Assembly (NCBI RefSeq): GCF_900129785.1
Contig: NZ_FSRC01000004.1
Coordinates: forward strand, 186,001-250,000
Direction: 5' to 3'
DNA: 64,000 nt
Source of the DNA: Algoriphagus halophilus
GTDB taxonomy: Bacteria > Bacteroidota > Bacteroidia > Cytophagales > Cyclobacteriaceae
Part shown: in pieces, positions 25,441 through 34,637 of the stretch
How the letters are laid out: the number at the start of each line of letters is the position of its first letter
Position numbering within the stretch: position 1 is the stretch's first letter
The notes under the pieces: model-generated
Database searches by the model: none
Told to the model about the DNA's origin: nothing
The model's input: the letters and a program-made list of their open reading frames with translations, nothing else
Translations under genes and position numbers: made by a program

Positions 25441-27006
25441 CTACTTTCTAATTAAATACTTTTCTGCCACTTTATTGAAATCCTGAATTTCTTGAGAGAT
25501 CCAGGCCTGGTCTTTATCAAGTTCAATAGCCATCAAGTGAGCTACTTTTTCTGCTGTATCGATGGCTGCTTGAGCATCAAGGATCAAAATACGAATTCTT
25601 CTTGATAGGATGTCCTCAACTTTGACAGCCATTTCATTTCTTACTGCCCAAATTACTTCAGCGGCAATATTTGGGAAGTCAGGATGGAGCTTTTCAGCAA
25701 GATTCGGTTCCTCTTTTGCCAATGCTTGAATTGCCGATGCATCTGATCCGTATAGCTGCCAGTGGCCTTCTTGTAGCTGTTCAGAATATCCATGGATTTT
25801 CATGTCCAGAGAGGTGCTAGCTCCAGGCTTCTCTCCAGTTACTTGTTGGAAATGGTCCACTGTATCCTCTCCCATTTTTCGGAAGGTAGTCCATTTTCCT
25901 CCGGTCAGGGTAACCAGCCCGCTTTCGGAAACAATCACTTTATGGGATCTGGAGATTTCTTTGGTTTTGGTACTACCCTCCTGAGGTCTGGCTAGTGGTC
26001 TCAATCCTGCAAAAACAGCTTTTACATCTGCTCTGGTTGGTTTTTTTGTCAAATACCCTCCAGCTGTTTCCAATACAAAGTCAATTTCTTTTTGTAAGGC
26101 TTCAGGCTCCATTTTTGGTTTTTCACGGAGTGTATCCGTGGTTCCTACAACGAGTTTCCCTTGCCATGGAACCGCAAATAATACCCTTCCATCTCTGGTT
26201 TTTGGGATCATTAATGCGTCGGAACCTCCTAAAAAATCCAAATCCATAACCAAGTGAATCCCTTGACTGGGTTGGATCATTTTTGGAGCTTCCGGATTAT
26301 CCATTTGAAGGATTTTATCCGCAAAAACTCCCGTGGCATTTACCACCATTTTAGCTTGAATGATATGCTTTTTCTTCGTTAGAAGGTCCTGAATTTTCAA
26401 TCCTGTAATTTTTCCTGAAGAATCTTTCTCCAGGTTATTGACTTTGGTATAATTCAAAATGCAAGCACCTGCTTCGTCTGCAGTTTGCGCAATATCCAAG
26501 GCTAGTCGCGCATCGTCAAATTGACCATCATGATAAACAACTCCGCCCATTAATCCTTTTTGTAGGACTGCAGGCAATCTTTTTATAGTTTCTTTTTTAG
26601 AAATGAAAGTGGACTTCCCAAGACTCAACCGGCCTGACATCCAATCATAAAGTTTTAAACCTACGCTGTATTGAATACGGTCAAACCAAGTGTAAATAGG
26701 GATAATAAAGGGCTGGTCATGCGCAAGGTGAGGGGCATTTTTAAGCAACTTTCCTCTTTCTTTCAATGCTTCTAATACGAGCATTACATCACCTTGCGCT
26801 AAATAGCGAACGCCGCCATGAACCAGTTTGGTGCTTCGGCTGGATGTGCCTTTGGCAAAATCAGCTTTCTCCAGTAATACGACAGACATCCCTCTGGATA
26901 TGGCATCCAATGCAACACCCAATCCTGAGGACCCTCCACCAATCACGGCAATATCCCAGACTTTTGAAGAGTCTTGGATTTGCTTTATGTTTTCTTCTCT
27001 ATTCAT
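25441..27006 (-). CDS. glpD: Glycerol-3-phosphate dehydrogenase (FAD-dependent, aerobic type)
   Basis: A 521-residue flavoprotein oxidising glycerol 3-phosphate to dihydroxyacetone phosphate at the membrane and feeding electrons to quinone. The N-terminus IAVIGGGSSGLGVALDAISRG is the FAD-binding fold. The GTSSRSTKLVHGGVRYLAQGD motif is characteristic of GlpD, as are AVPWQGKLVVGTTDT and TLTGGKWTTFRKMGED. It is the first gene of the glp operon, divergent from its presumed regulator. Confidence 0.95.
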   Translation of the reverse strand: MNREENIKQIQDSSKVWDIAVIGGGSSGLGVALDAISRGMSVVLLEKADFAKGTSSRSTKLVHGGVRYLAQGDVMLVLEALKERGKLLKNAPHLAHDQPFIIPIYTWFDRIQYSVGLKLYDWMSGRLSLGKSTFISKKETIKRLPAVLQKGLMGGVVYHDGQFDDARLALDIAQTADEAGACILNYTKVNNLEKDSSGKITGLKIQDLLTKKKHIIQAKMVVNATGVFADKILQMDNPEAPKMIQPSQGIHLVMDLDFLGGSDALMIPKTRDGRVLFAVPWQGKLVVGTTDTLREKPKMEPEALQKEIDFVLETAGGYLTKKPTRADVKAVFAGLRPLARPQEGSTKTKEISRSHKVIVSESGLVTLTGGKWTTFRKMGEDTVDHFQQVTGEKPGASTSLDMKIHGYSEQLQEGHWQLYGSDASAIQALAKEEPNLAEKLHPDFPNIAAEVIWAVRNEMAVKVEDILSRRIRILILDAQAAIDTAEKVAHLMAIELDKDQAWISQEIQDFNKVAEKYLIRK

Positions 27007-27034
27007 TTCTTACTAAATCGATTTAAAAGTAAGA

Positions 27035-27064
27035 AAAAAGAAACAAAAAGAAACAAAAAGAAAG
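27035..27064. promoter_or_regulatory. Three 10-bp-spaced repeats in the glpD/regulator intergenic region
   Basis: AAAAAGAAA occurs three times at exact 10-bp spacing (27035, 27045, 27055), so copies face the same side of the helix, 29-58 bases upstream of the glpD ATG. AAAAGAAAGT recurs at 27120-27129 just before the regulator's ATG. These are plausible operator sites for the divergent DeoR-type regulator, but A-rich sequence can also repeat by chance. Confidence 0.35.
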
Positions 27065-27131
27065 TAATAATTTAATGAAATGCTATTCTTTCCTATTGTT
27101 TTCATTAATTTTAAGTCATAAAAGAAAGTCA

Positions 27132-27893
27132 ATGACCATCGCAGAGCGACATAAGTACATCTTAGATGAATTGAATAGAGCTGGTTTTGTTTCTGTTTCC
27201 GATCTATCCAAAAGCATGGAAGTAACCATGGTAACGATCCGGAAGGATCTCAAAGTCTTAGAAGATAAAGGCCTACTATACAGGTCCCACGGTAGTGCTA
27301 CCTCTGTTTCCCCATATGTTTCAGATCGATCTGTCAATGTGAAAAAGCTGGAGCAAGTAGAGGAGAAGAACAGGATTGCTGAAAAGGCTTTGGATTATTT
27401 GGTGGAGAATGAAGCTATTTTAATCGGGTCTGGAACTACGGTGGTTGCTTTTGCTCAGGCAATCCCCAAGAATCTTCCTTTGACTGTCCTCACTGCTGCG
27501 ATGAATGTTACCTTGGCATTGATAGATTCTCCTGAAGTGGAGTTGGTGCAATTGGGAGGGGTGGTTAGAAAAAGTAGTAGTTCTGCGGTGGGCCACTATG
27601 CCGAAGAAATGCTTCAGAATTTTGCTTGCAGTAAATTATTTCTCAGTGTGGATGGGGTGAGTTTGGAGCATGGGTTGACCACCTCTAATATGATGGAAGC
27701 GCACTTAAATGCTCAGATGATCAAGAATGTGCAGAAAACCATCGTTTTGGCAGATTCTAAGAAGTTTGGAAAAAAAGGCTTTGGGAAAATTTGTGAACTG
27801 GAAGACGTGGACCTTATTATTACCGATGCAGGTATCCCAGATTTATTCCAAAAGAAGTTGGAGGAAAAAGGAATCGAAATCGTAATTGTTTAA
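27132..27893 (+). CDS. glpR: DeoR-family transcriptional regulator (probable glycerol regulator)
   Basis: A 253-residue repressor-type protein. N-terminal winged helix-turn-helix of DeoR type (residues about 5-60, ERHKYILDELNRAGFVSVSDLS and VTIRKDLKVLEDKGLLYR), then a DeoRC sugar-phosphate sensor with IGSGTTVVAFAQ and LSVDGVSLEHGLTTSN. Divergence from glpD-glpK-glpF suggests it responds to glycerol 3-phosphate. ATG 27132 gives the canonical N-terminus MTIAERHKYI; an ATG at 27075 would add an unusual hydrophobic stretch. Its stop codon overlaps that of the convergent phosphatase gene. Confidence 0.85.
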   Translation: MTIAERHKYILDELNRAGFVSVSDLSKSMEVTMVTIRKDLKVLEDKGLLYRSHGSATSVSPYVSDRSVNVKKLEQVEEKNRIAEKALDYLVENEAILIGSGTTVVAFAQAIPKNLPLTVLTAAMNVTLALIDSPEVELVQLGGVVRKSSSSAVGHYAEEMLQNFACSKLFLSVDGVSLEHGLTTSNMMEAHLNAQMIKNVQKTIVLADSKKFGKKGFGKICELEDVDLIITDAGIPDLFQKKLEEKGIEIVIV

Positions 27894-28387
27894 TAGTCTT
27901 TATAGGTTTTTCTTTCTACAGAAGATCCATTAGCATCCAAAGTAACTACATAGATAAAATCATACTCTATGTCCTCTAAATCCTTATATTTTTCAGCGTC
28001 TCCTACAAAGTAATTAGCGATATGTCCTACCGTGTTGCTATGTCCTACCACTAAGATATTCCCTTCGTCCGCCTTCAACTTTTCTACTAACTCATCATGG
28101 TTTCTAGGATCATATACCTGTATTTCTAATTCTTGTTGATCTGCTGTAGGTTTTGCAGTGCTTTTAGTTCGGATGTAATTGGTGCTATAGATATGTTCTA
28201 TATTCTTGTCGGAAAGAATTTGGGCGAGTTTTTGCGCTCTGATTTGTCCTACCTGTGCCAATTCAGGATCATCTCCTTCTAATTGCTTTTCAGCATGTCG
28301 GACTATGTAAATTGTTTTTGGCTTTGGAGAAGGGGAACAAGAAGCCAAAAATAGAAGCACTAAGGATAGTAGGATTAGATTTTTCAT
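27890..28387 (-). CDS. Histidine phosphatase-family lipoprotein
   Basis: The product has 165 residues with a lipoprotein signal ending LFLASC. The catalytic RHAE motif follows in IYIVRHAEKQ, and the second histidine lies in VVGHSNTVG. This fits the small SixA/phosphoglycerate-mutase-like branch of the histidine phosphatase superfamily, but located at the envelope. The substrate is unknown. ATG 28387 is used because it starts the signal peptide. The stop codon overlaps the convergent glpR stop in TTAA. Confidence 0.78.
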   Translation of the reverse strand: MKNLILLSLVLLFLASCSPSPKPKTIYIVRHAEKQLEGDDPELAQVGQIRAQKLAQILSDKNIEHIYSTNYIRTKSTAKPTADQQELEIQVYDPRNHDELVEKLKADEGNILVVGHSNTVGHIANYFVGDAEKYKDLEDIEYDFIYVVTLDANGSSVERKTYKDY

Positions 28388-28430
28388 GAAATAAAGATAG
28401 TTTCGACAGAACAAAAAAAATGGAAATCCT

Positions 28431-28479
28431 TAAGAAAAGATAACCTTAAACGAGCAGATTCTGAAGTTTAAGGTTATCT
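28431..28479 (-). terminator. Intrinsic terminator of the pseudouridine synthase gene
   Basis: A perfect 14-bp inverted repeat, AGATAACCTTAAAC/GTTTAAGGTTATCT (28438-28451 and 28466-28479), with a 14-base loop. Read on the minus strand it is followed by TTTTCTT. It lies 24 bases after the stop of the 28503-29237 gene. Confidence 0.65.
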
Positions 28480-28502
28480 AGAAAAGGTGGAGTTGAGGGG
28501 GG

Positions 28503-29237
28503 TTAACCCGAAAACGTATTGTCCAGGTGTTGGTCCTTTGTCTTTACCGTTTCAAATTCCAGGAATTGCTCCCAGAATTCTTCCTCAGGTACAGCTGCTC
28601 TCAGATAAAGCTTCTCTTTTTTGACTGGGTGGACAAAAACCAGATTGAATGCATGCAGGTTGATACTGGCATCGGGATTAGGTTTTGCAAAACCATACTT
28701 GACATCTCCTCTGATAGGACATCCCATGGATGCTAACTGAACCCTGATTTGATGCGGTCTTCCTGAAACCGGACGAACTTCCAAGAGCCAATGGTCATTC
28801 ATAAAGCCCAAAGTTTTGTAGTTGAGCTCTGCTTTTTGTGATCCAGGAACTTCCCGGTCATGGGCAGTCACGAAATTTTTCTGTTCGTCTTTTACTAACC
28901 AGTGGGTCAGTTTTCCTTGTTCTTCACGAGGCTTTCTTTTGACTATTGCCCAATAGACTTTGTGGATATCACGCTTTCGGAACAACTCCATCATTCGTTC
29001 CAATCCTTTGGATGTTCTGGCAAATGCTACCAAGCCACTGACAGGGCGGTCCAATCTATGGATCGGGTGAAGAAAGACAGCTCCCGGTTTATTATATTTT
29101 TTGGCAATGTAATCTTTGAGGTAGTCCGTCAACGTCTTATCGCCCGTCTTATCTCCTTGCACCAAAATGCCTGCGGCTTTATTGACGATCAATAGGTGGT
29201 TGTCTTCATAGACAACTGTAAATGGTTTCTTTTTCAT
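28503..29237 (-). CDS. RluA-family RNA pseudouridine synthase
   Basis: A 244-residue cytoplasmic enzyme isomerising specific uridines in rRNA or tRNA. The catalytic Asp lies in HPIHRLDRPVSGLVAFAR (HRLD motif). KVYWAIV, GRPHQIRVQLA and GDVKYG are the other family signatures. There is no S4 domain, so it resembles the shorter RluA/TruC-like members. The target position cannot be inferred. Confidence 0.9.
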   Translation of the reverse strand: MKKKPFTVVYEDNHLLIVNKAAGILVQGDKTGDKTLTDYLKDYIAKKYNKPGAVFLHPIHRLDRPVSGLVAFARTSKGLERMMELFRKRDIHKVYWAIVKRKPREEQGKLTHWLVKDEQKNFVTAHDREVPGSQKAELNYKTLGFMNDHWLLEVRPVSGRPHQIRVQLASMGCPIRGDVKYGFAKPNPDASINLHAFNLVFVHPVKKEKLYLRAAVPEEEFWEQFLEFETVKTKDQHLDNTFSG

Positions 29238-29348
29238 AGAAATGCAAAGTTAGCCATTTTCTGTTGAGAGATAGAAATTTATATTCTTTGAGGCGTTGCA
29301 GAAGTTCTTAGTTTTGATAATCTTGTTAAGGAAACACCAATTTTATAA

Positions 29349-30533
29349 ATGATGAAAAAGCATTTCCTCTACTTTTTATTAATCATAGCTTATTCTTGCC
29401 AAACTCCCAGTAACGAAAAATCAGATATTGACCAACCAAAAGAAATCTCTATCGAAGTTGAAGATTCAGTAACTGTCAATGGTGTTTTGGCCCAACTTTT
29501 TTTATTTCAAACAGCAGATCAATACCATGTGATTTTTAAGGACTTTTTAAATTCCAAGGTTTATGTGGTGAACAAGGATAATGGAAAAATAGACTACGAA
29601 TGGAGTAAATCCGGAGATGTGCCAGGTGCTTTTGGTTCTATGACCAAGCCATTGAGTATTTCTAAAGAAGGAAATATAGTGGTAGTAGATTATATGGCTG
29701 GCCAACGTGTATTCCAAAAAAATGGAGATGTGACCATGGTTGGAAAACCAGTAAAAAACCAGGTAAGTTTTGGAGGTCCTGTAAGCCTTCTTTCCGATAG
29801 CCAGGTAGTATCAATTGATGGGGAGGAATATGTGTTGTATTCTCTTGATTTACTAGAGCAAGCGGAGGACTACAATTCTGAATTTCTTCAAAAGAGAAGA
29901 AATCTGATTTTGTCCAACTTAAAAACAGATGAGACTCGTTTAATTGTTCCTTTCCCAGAAGGGTCCAAGTTTTTGTCAGGAAAGGTTTTTCCTTTCGAAG
30001 ATTTTCGCCCTCGATTTGTAGTCAATGAAGAGGAAGATCGATTGTATTTAATATTTCAAAACGAACCTGTTTTGTATACTTACCAATGGAATGATGGAAA
30101 TCCTGTTTTTAGTTCAAGCCTTGCTATTTCATTGCCGGGATTTGAGGAAAATGAAGGAGTTGAAATCGGAGCAATTGGATTAGGTCAAGTAAGCGATCCA
30201 GAAAATGAACCTTTCCCTGCTCGAATTCAAGGGATAGCTCAAGCCGGAAATGGTTTTTTAATCACCTATAGCACTAAACCCAGCGAAAGATTATATAGTC
30301 TTTATAAGGCTAAAGAAATATCAAAAGAACAACGAGATCAATTATTCCAAGAGATATCCAGGAAAACAGTATTTATGGATGATTCAGGAAACGTTTTTCC
30401 AGTGAATTTTCCAGAGATGTATTATGAATCCTTTGTCATGGTCGATGGGAAGATCCATTGGATGAAAAAAACAGATCCCAATACAGAAGCAGAAGATTTT
30501 ACGGTGTATTGGGGGAAATTAAAGATTGAGTAG
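29349..30533 (+). CDS. Predicted beta-propeller lipoprotein, function unknown
   Basis: The product has 394 residues with a lipoprotein signal (FLLIIAYSC). The rest is predicted to be beta-rich, with repeating strands such as SISKEGNIVVVDYMAGQ and RFVVNEEEDRLYLIFQN, resembling the six-bladed propeller/DUF4221-type lipoproteins common in Cytophagales. No catalytic motif is visible. ATG 29349 is followed immediately by a second ATG (29352). It converges on the YpdA gene with 7 bases between stops and no terminator. Confidence 0.6.
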   Translation: MMKKHFLYFLLIIAYSCQTPSNEKSDIDQPKEISIEVEDSVTVNGVLAQLFLFQTADQYHVIFKDFLNSKVYVVNKDNGKIDYEWSKSGDVPGAFGSMTKPLSISKEGNIVVVDYMAGQRVFQKNGDVTMVGKPVKNQVSFGGPVSLLSDSQVVSIDGEEYVLYSLDLLEQAEDYNSEFLQKRRNLILSNLKTDETRLIVPFPEGSKFLSGKVFPFEDFRPRFVVNEEEDRLYLIFQNEPVLYTYQWNDGNPVFSSSLAISLPGFEENEGVEIGAIGLGQVSDPENEPFPARIQGIAQAGNGFLITYSTKPSERLYSLYKAKEISKEQRDQLFQEISRKTVFMDDSGNVFPVNFPEMYYESFVMVDGKIHWMKKTDPNTEAEDFTVYWGKLKIE

Positions 30534-30540
30534 CTTTCAA

Positions 30541-31515
30541 TCAACCCAGTTTCTCCTTGATATCCTTCATGATAGTCTCTGCATGGACCACACTGTTTTC
30601 AATAAAGAATTCCCGGGTGTTTAAGCCACCACATACCACTCCAGCTAAGTAAACTCCTGGTACGTTGGATTCCTGATTGGCTTGATCATAGCATGGTTGA
30701 CGTTTTTCGTCCAAGCTTAATTCCACTCCTAATTGATCCAATAAAGCGAAATTGGGCTTGTACCCCGTCATCGCCAGTACAAAGTCATTTTCAATGGTTA
30801 CCTCTCCCTCAGGTGTCGTGATGATTACTTCATGTTCTGTAATTTCTTTGACTCTTGATTTGGTGAAAGCTCGAATGGAGCCTTCTTTGATTCGGTTCAT
30901 GATATCCGGACGAACCCAGTATTTCACATTTTGATCCACTTCATCTTCCAATAGTACCATACTCACTTCCGCTCCTTTTCTCCAGGTTTCCAAAGCTGCA
31001 TCGACAGCGGAATTGGCCCCACCAACAACGAGGACTTTTCTTCCGATATAGGGCCAGGGCTCTTTATAATAGTGTTGAACTTTTGGGAGATTTTCTCCTG
31101 GAACATTCATCAAATTAGGAAGATCATAAAATCCGGTTGCCAGTACTATCTTTTTGGTGTAGTAAGTAGTTTTTGAGCTCGTGACTTCAAAAATATCTCC
31201 TTTCTTCGCGAGGGTTTGAACACCTTCGTACAAATTAACATTCAGTTTGAAATGAAAGAAGATCCTTCGGTAATACTCTAATGCTTCGGTTCTGGTAGGC
31301 TTATTTCCTACCGACATAAAAGGTACTCCTGCCATTTCCAATCGGTCAGAAGTAGAGAAAAATGTCATATTGATCGGATAATTAAAAATGGAGTTGGTTA
31401 ATGCACCTTTTTCAAGTATCACATAGTCCAAATTGGCTTTTTGGGCTTCCACTCCACAGGCAAGCCCAATCGGACCCCCTCCCACAATCAATACATCATG
31501 AATTTTTGTTGTCAT
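30541..31515 (-). CDS. ypdA: YpdA-family putative bacillithiol disulfide reductase
   Basis: A 324-residue flavoprotein with VLIVGGGPIGLACGVEAQ (FAD site), VLVVGGANSAVDAAL (NADPH site) and an ATGFYDLP segment. It lacks the CxxC pair of thioredoxin reductases, as YpdA proteins do. YpdA (Bdr) reduces oxidised bacillithiol with NADPH; bacillithiol is known from Firmicutes and some Bacteroidota. The ATG at 31515 is used; TTG 31518 would add one residue. It is followed on the same strand after the NRDE gene, 6 bases away, suggesting an operon. Confidence 0.82.
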   Translation of the reverse strand: MTTKIHDVLIVGGGPIGLACGVEAQKANLDYVILEKGALTNSIFNYPINMTFFSTSDRLEMAGVPFMSVGNKPTRTEALEYYRRIFFHFKLNVNLYEGVQTLAKKGDIFEVTSSKTTYYTKKIVLATGFYDLPNLMNVPGENLPKVQHYYKEPWPYIGRKVLVVGGANSAVDAALETWRKGAEVSMVLLEDEVDQNVKYWVRPDIMNRIKEGSIRAFTKSRVKEITEHEVIITTPEGEVTIENDFVLAMTGYKPNFALLDQLGVELSLDEKRQPCYDQANQESNVPGVYLAGVVCGGLNTREFFIENSVVHAETIMKDIKEKLG

Positions 31516-31521
31516 CAATTT

Positions 31522-32283
31522 TTAGGTTTGAGCTTTGAAACGATAGGTTTCATCGGTGAATTTACGGTAATCCCATTCAAAACTTCTCTCTTTGAAGGTT
31601 ACATTTCCCGATTTTTCTAAAACCAATGCAGCGGAGGAAACAGTTCCATAGTTATCATTTAATCGGATGAATTGGGCAGAAAGTCCTTCCTCCATTTTAG
31701 GAGGTACTCCAGTATCCGGTAACTTTTCCAGAGGAAAGGTCTCTTTTGAGTTCAGAATATTTAACAAGGATTCTGCATTGATCCGGTTTTCAATTTGCTC
31801 GATAAGCTGCTTTTTTGCCAATTGCACTTTAGGCCAGGGAGCATTCAATAATCCATTGCTTAATCCATGAATTCCAGGCTCCACCTCGGTAATGTCTTCT
31901 CCATAATTGCTGTAGTAAAGCAAATGGTTTCCATCCGATACGAGTAAGTTGAATCCGTCGTATTTTTCTTGATTGGTTTGGACTTCTTTTAAATAATCTA
32001 GGGGTGAGGAACTACTTTCTAGAAAATTTTGAACTAGCTTTCCTCTACTGATGAGTGCTTTTTTTGGATGGTGAAAATCCCTGTAATAAGTCAATAAGGA
32101 CCATTTCCCATTAGGGTGAAATCCCATCCAGGTGCCTTCACTTTTTAAATCTTTTCCGGCATAAAACCCAGTCTTCCAAAGGTGGATCTTTTTGCTTGGC
32201 CTCATGAAAAACTCATCTCGATTGGCTCGGATAACTAAGGGGTAATCGGGATGTTTTTTCCAGGAAAATACAACTAAGCACAT
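31522..32283 (-). CDS. NRDE (TANGO2-like) family protein
   Basis: A 253-residue protein that begins MCLVVFSW and carries the family's namesake motif in IRANRDEFFMRP, plus GTWMGFHPNGKWSLLTYYRD. The N-terminal Cys2 follows the initiator Met, as in Ntn-hydrolase-like members. Function in bacteria is unsettled; the eukaryotic homologue TANGO2 has been linked to heme and lipid handling. A terminator hairpin ends only 10 bases before its ATG. Confidence 0.85.
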   Translation of the reverse strand: MCLVVFSWKKHPDYPLVIRANRDEFFMRPSKKIHLWKTGFYAGKDLKSEGTWMGFHPNGKWSLLTYYRDFHHPKKALISRGKLVQNFLESSSSPLDYLKEVQTNQEKYDGFNLLVSDGNHLLYYSNYGEDITEVEPGIHGLSNGLLNAPWPKVQLAKKQLIEQIENRINAESLLNILNSKETFPLEKLPDTGVPPKMEEGLSAQFIRLNDNYGTVSSAALVLEKSGNVTFKERSFEWDYRKFTDETYRFKAQT

Positions 32284-32293
32284 ATTTAAATGT

Positions 32294-32319
32294 AAAAAAA
32301 AGGCCGGGATTTCCGGCCT
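32294..32319 (-). terminator. Intrinsic terminator of the Old Yellow Enzyme gene
   Basis: AGGCCGG/CCGGCCT (32301-32307 and 32313-32319) with a 5-base loop; on the minus strand the hairpin is followed by seven T or more. It lies 9 bases after the upstream gene's stop and 10 bases before the ATG of the NRDE gene. Confidence 0.8.
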
Positions 32320-32328
32320 CAGTGGTGA

Positions 32329-33438
32329 TTATCCAACATTCGTTTCTTCCAACAAAGGATAATCTGTATATCCTTTTTCTCCTGGTGTGTAGAAGGTGCT
32401 TTGATCCCATTCTTCCAATGGAGCATTGGTTTCAAATCGAACTGGGAGATCTGGATTTGAGATAAATAGTTTCCCAAATGCAACGGCATCTGCCAAACCT
32501 TCCTCAATGATATTATTGCCTTTTTCCTGATCAAAGGCATTGTTAATTACCAAGGTACCTTTGTACATTGGTCGATATCTTTTTGCAATATTTGGTTCTA
32601 AATAAGGTAGATCGGAAACATCTGTAAACGGTTCCGAAAGGTGTAAATAGGCCAGATCGTAGTCGTTTAATTTATTGATGATGTAATCAAAAGTAGGAAT
32701 GGTTTTTTCATCGGCTTTCATTCCAAAAACACCATTTAAGGAAGGGTTTAAACGAACTCCAATCTTATTTTCCGGCATTACTTCTTTAATCGCTTCGATT
32801 ATTTCAAAAAGGATTTTTGTTCGGTTTTCGATACTTCCTCCATATTCATCCGTTCTTACGTTGCTGGTAGCGCTGAAGAACTGATGCAATAAATACCCAT
32901 TGGAAGAGTGAATTTCTACTCCGTCAAATCCTGCTTCCATCGCATTTTTAGCCCCGTTTTTAAAATCCTCTATCGTCTGCTTGATTTCCTCCAAGCTCAT
33001 TGCTTTAGGAGTGACTGTTTCTTTAAAACCTTCTGGGGTATAAGATTTTTCATTGGGATTAATGGCGGAGGGAGCAAGAGGTAATTCACCGCCATGGAAA
33101 TCAGGATGTGAGATTCGTCCCACATGCCATAATTGGATGAAAATATGTCCATTTTCTTCATGAACGGCTTTCGTAACTTCTTTCCAACCCTCTACTTGCT
33201 CCTGAGAATAAATCCCTGGAGTATTGATGTATCCAACTGCCCTTTTTGAAATCTGGGATCCTTCAGTAATAATCAATCCTGCGGAAGCCCTTTGTCTATA
33301 ATATTTTGCGTGAATTTCGAAAGGTTTATTTTCGGGATTAGCTGCTCTGGAACGCGTCATGGGTGCCATCCATACCCGATTGGACAAATTTAAATCGCCC
33401 ACTTGTATAGGTTCCAATAATGCTTGTTTCGTACTCAT
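32329..33438 (-). CDS. Old Yellow Enzyme-type alkene reductase (NADH:flavin oxidoreductase)
   Basis: A 369-residue FMN-dependent TIM-barrel enzyme that reduces activated C=C bonds. It has NRVWMAPMTRSRA at the N-terminus, FIQLWHVGRISHP, and the substrate-binding HSSNGYLLHQFFS, where His, Asn and the proton-donating Tyr match the OYE triad (H-x-x-N-x-Y). The physiological substrate is unknown; relatives act on quinones, nitroesters or electrophilic lipids. ATG 33438 fits the family N-terminus; an upstream TTG at 33468 is in frame. Confidence 0.88.
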   Translation of the reverse strand: MSTKQALLEPIQVGDLNLSNRVWMAPMTRSRAANPENKPFEIHAKYYRQRASAGLIITEGSQISKRAVGYINTPGIYSQEQVEGWKEVTKAVHEENGHIFIQLWHVGRISHPDFHGGELPLAPSAINPNEKSYTPEGFKETVTPKAMSLEEIKQTIEDFKNGAKNAMEAGFDGVEIHSSNGYLLHQFFSATSNVRTDEYGGSIENRTKILFEIIEAIKEVMPENKIGVRLNPSLNGVFGMKADEKTIPTFDYIINKLNDYDLAYLHLSEPFTDVSDLPYLEPNIAKRYRPMYKGTLVINNAFDQEKGNNIIEEGLADAVAFGKLFISNPDLPVRFETNAPLEEWDQSTFYTPGEKGYTDYPLLEETNVG

Positions 33439-33527
33439 AATAGTAGTTGGTTTTGTTGAAAAATTCAATGTCTATACAACTAATGTTTGGGTAAGAAAGT
33501 TCATTTTTGAAATTCTGATATTGGGTT

Positions 33528-34637
33528 TTAAGGATTCTTGAATTCGGCGATAAAAATGATAGGATTATGTTCTATTCCAGGATTTATGAGCATGTCTTCT
33601 TCATTTATTTTGTCATAATTAATCCTATAGAATTGATCCAAAATAACTGGGTCAATAGTAAACCAGGCTTGATTTTCATCATTTCCCATGAATTTAATCT
33701 GAGAGGGTAAGGTCAAAAAGTCATTTTTTAATTTCTCATAAAGCATCATGTTATGAGTTGTTAAATTGATCAATAAAAATTTATGAGTATGGTCGTGAAT
33801 GATAGAAAATAAATATTTGTTATCGGGAAGACCAATTCCATGATTAATGTTTTTGTACCCTTTAAACTCATTGAATTTTTTTAGGCGGTCTAGTGGATGG
33901 CTAATAGAAGTGTATTCACTTAGCGGATAAAACTGGTCCTCAAAATCCAAAAAGTAACTTGCTTTGATGGCTAAGTTGGAAAGTATGATCAGACTGTCAA
34001 CAAAAGGATGATAATGGATTAATTCATTTCCTCTAACCAGAAATTCTTCATTTCCGACATAAGGTTTATCAAGTTCTGAATTGATGGGATAAAATCCCTG
34101 AATCAGGTTTCCCTGTAGATCATATTGGTTGAATGAATTGATATTGTCTTCGCTGAAATTTTGATGATAAGTTAAAATACCCTCATTGGTCACTTTGAGA
34201 CTACCGGCAGAATAAGCAAGGTCAATATCCTCTAGTTGGTTCAACTCTAAATCAAAGGTATATATATGCTTCCTGGCTCCATTTAAAACATAAATTTTTT
34301 GCTCATAAATGCAAAAGTCCGAGATCTCACTCATTCCTAAAGGTCCCTCACCAATATCATCCCTGTAGGCCAGTTGTTTCCCATTTAAATCAAATACCCT
34401 TAATGATTTCATGATATTAAAATCTGAAAGAATGATCTTGTCCTGAGCAATTATGACTTTATCAACTTGTCCCACTGTAACTGAAGAATCTAATGGGATT
34501 GCCTTCATTTTTGAAAAGTATGTAGCCAAGTTTAACGGCTTATTTACTTTCGCCAATCTTATTTCTTTTCTTGATTCTTTAGAGAGGCATGATGAAAAAA
34601 GGAGAAGAATATTTAGAATAAAAATAATGGTCTTCAT
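33528..34637 (-). CDS. Six-bladed beta-propeller-type lipoprotein, function unknown
   Basis: The product has 369 residues and a lipoprotein signal ending LLLFSSC. The mature part shows blade-like repeats: KVIIAQDKIILSDFN, SLRVFDLNGKQL, DFCIYEQKIYVLNG, HIYTFDLELNQL and a GEGPLG loop, the pattern of the 6-bladed propeller lipoproteins frequent in Bacteroidota. No enzymatic residues are visible. AT content is higher than in its neighbours. TTG 34640 could add one residue. Confidence 0.65.
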   Translation of the reverse strand: MKTIIFILNILLLFSSCLSKESRKEIRLAKVNKPLNLATYFSKMKAIPLDSSVTVGQVDKVIIAQDKIILSDFNIMKSLRVFDLNGKQLAYRDDIGEGPLGMSEISDFCIYEQKIYVLNGARKHIYTFDLELNQLEDIDLAYSAGSLKVTNEGILTYHQNFSEDNINSFNQYDLQGNLIQGFYPINSELDKPYVGNEEFLVRGNELIHYHPFVDSLIILSNLAIKASYFLDFEDQFYPLSEYTSISHPLDRLKKFNEFKGYKNINHGIGLPDNKYLFSIIHDHTHKFLLINLTTHNMMLYEKLKNDFLTLPSQIKFMGNDENQAWFTIDPVILDQFYRINYDKINEEDMLINPGIEHNPIIFIAEFKNP

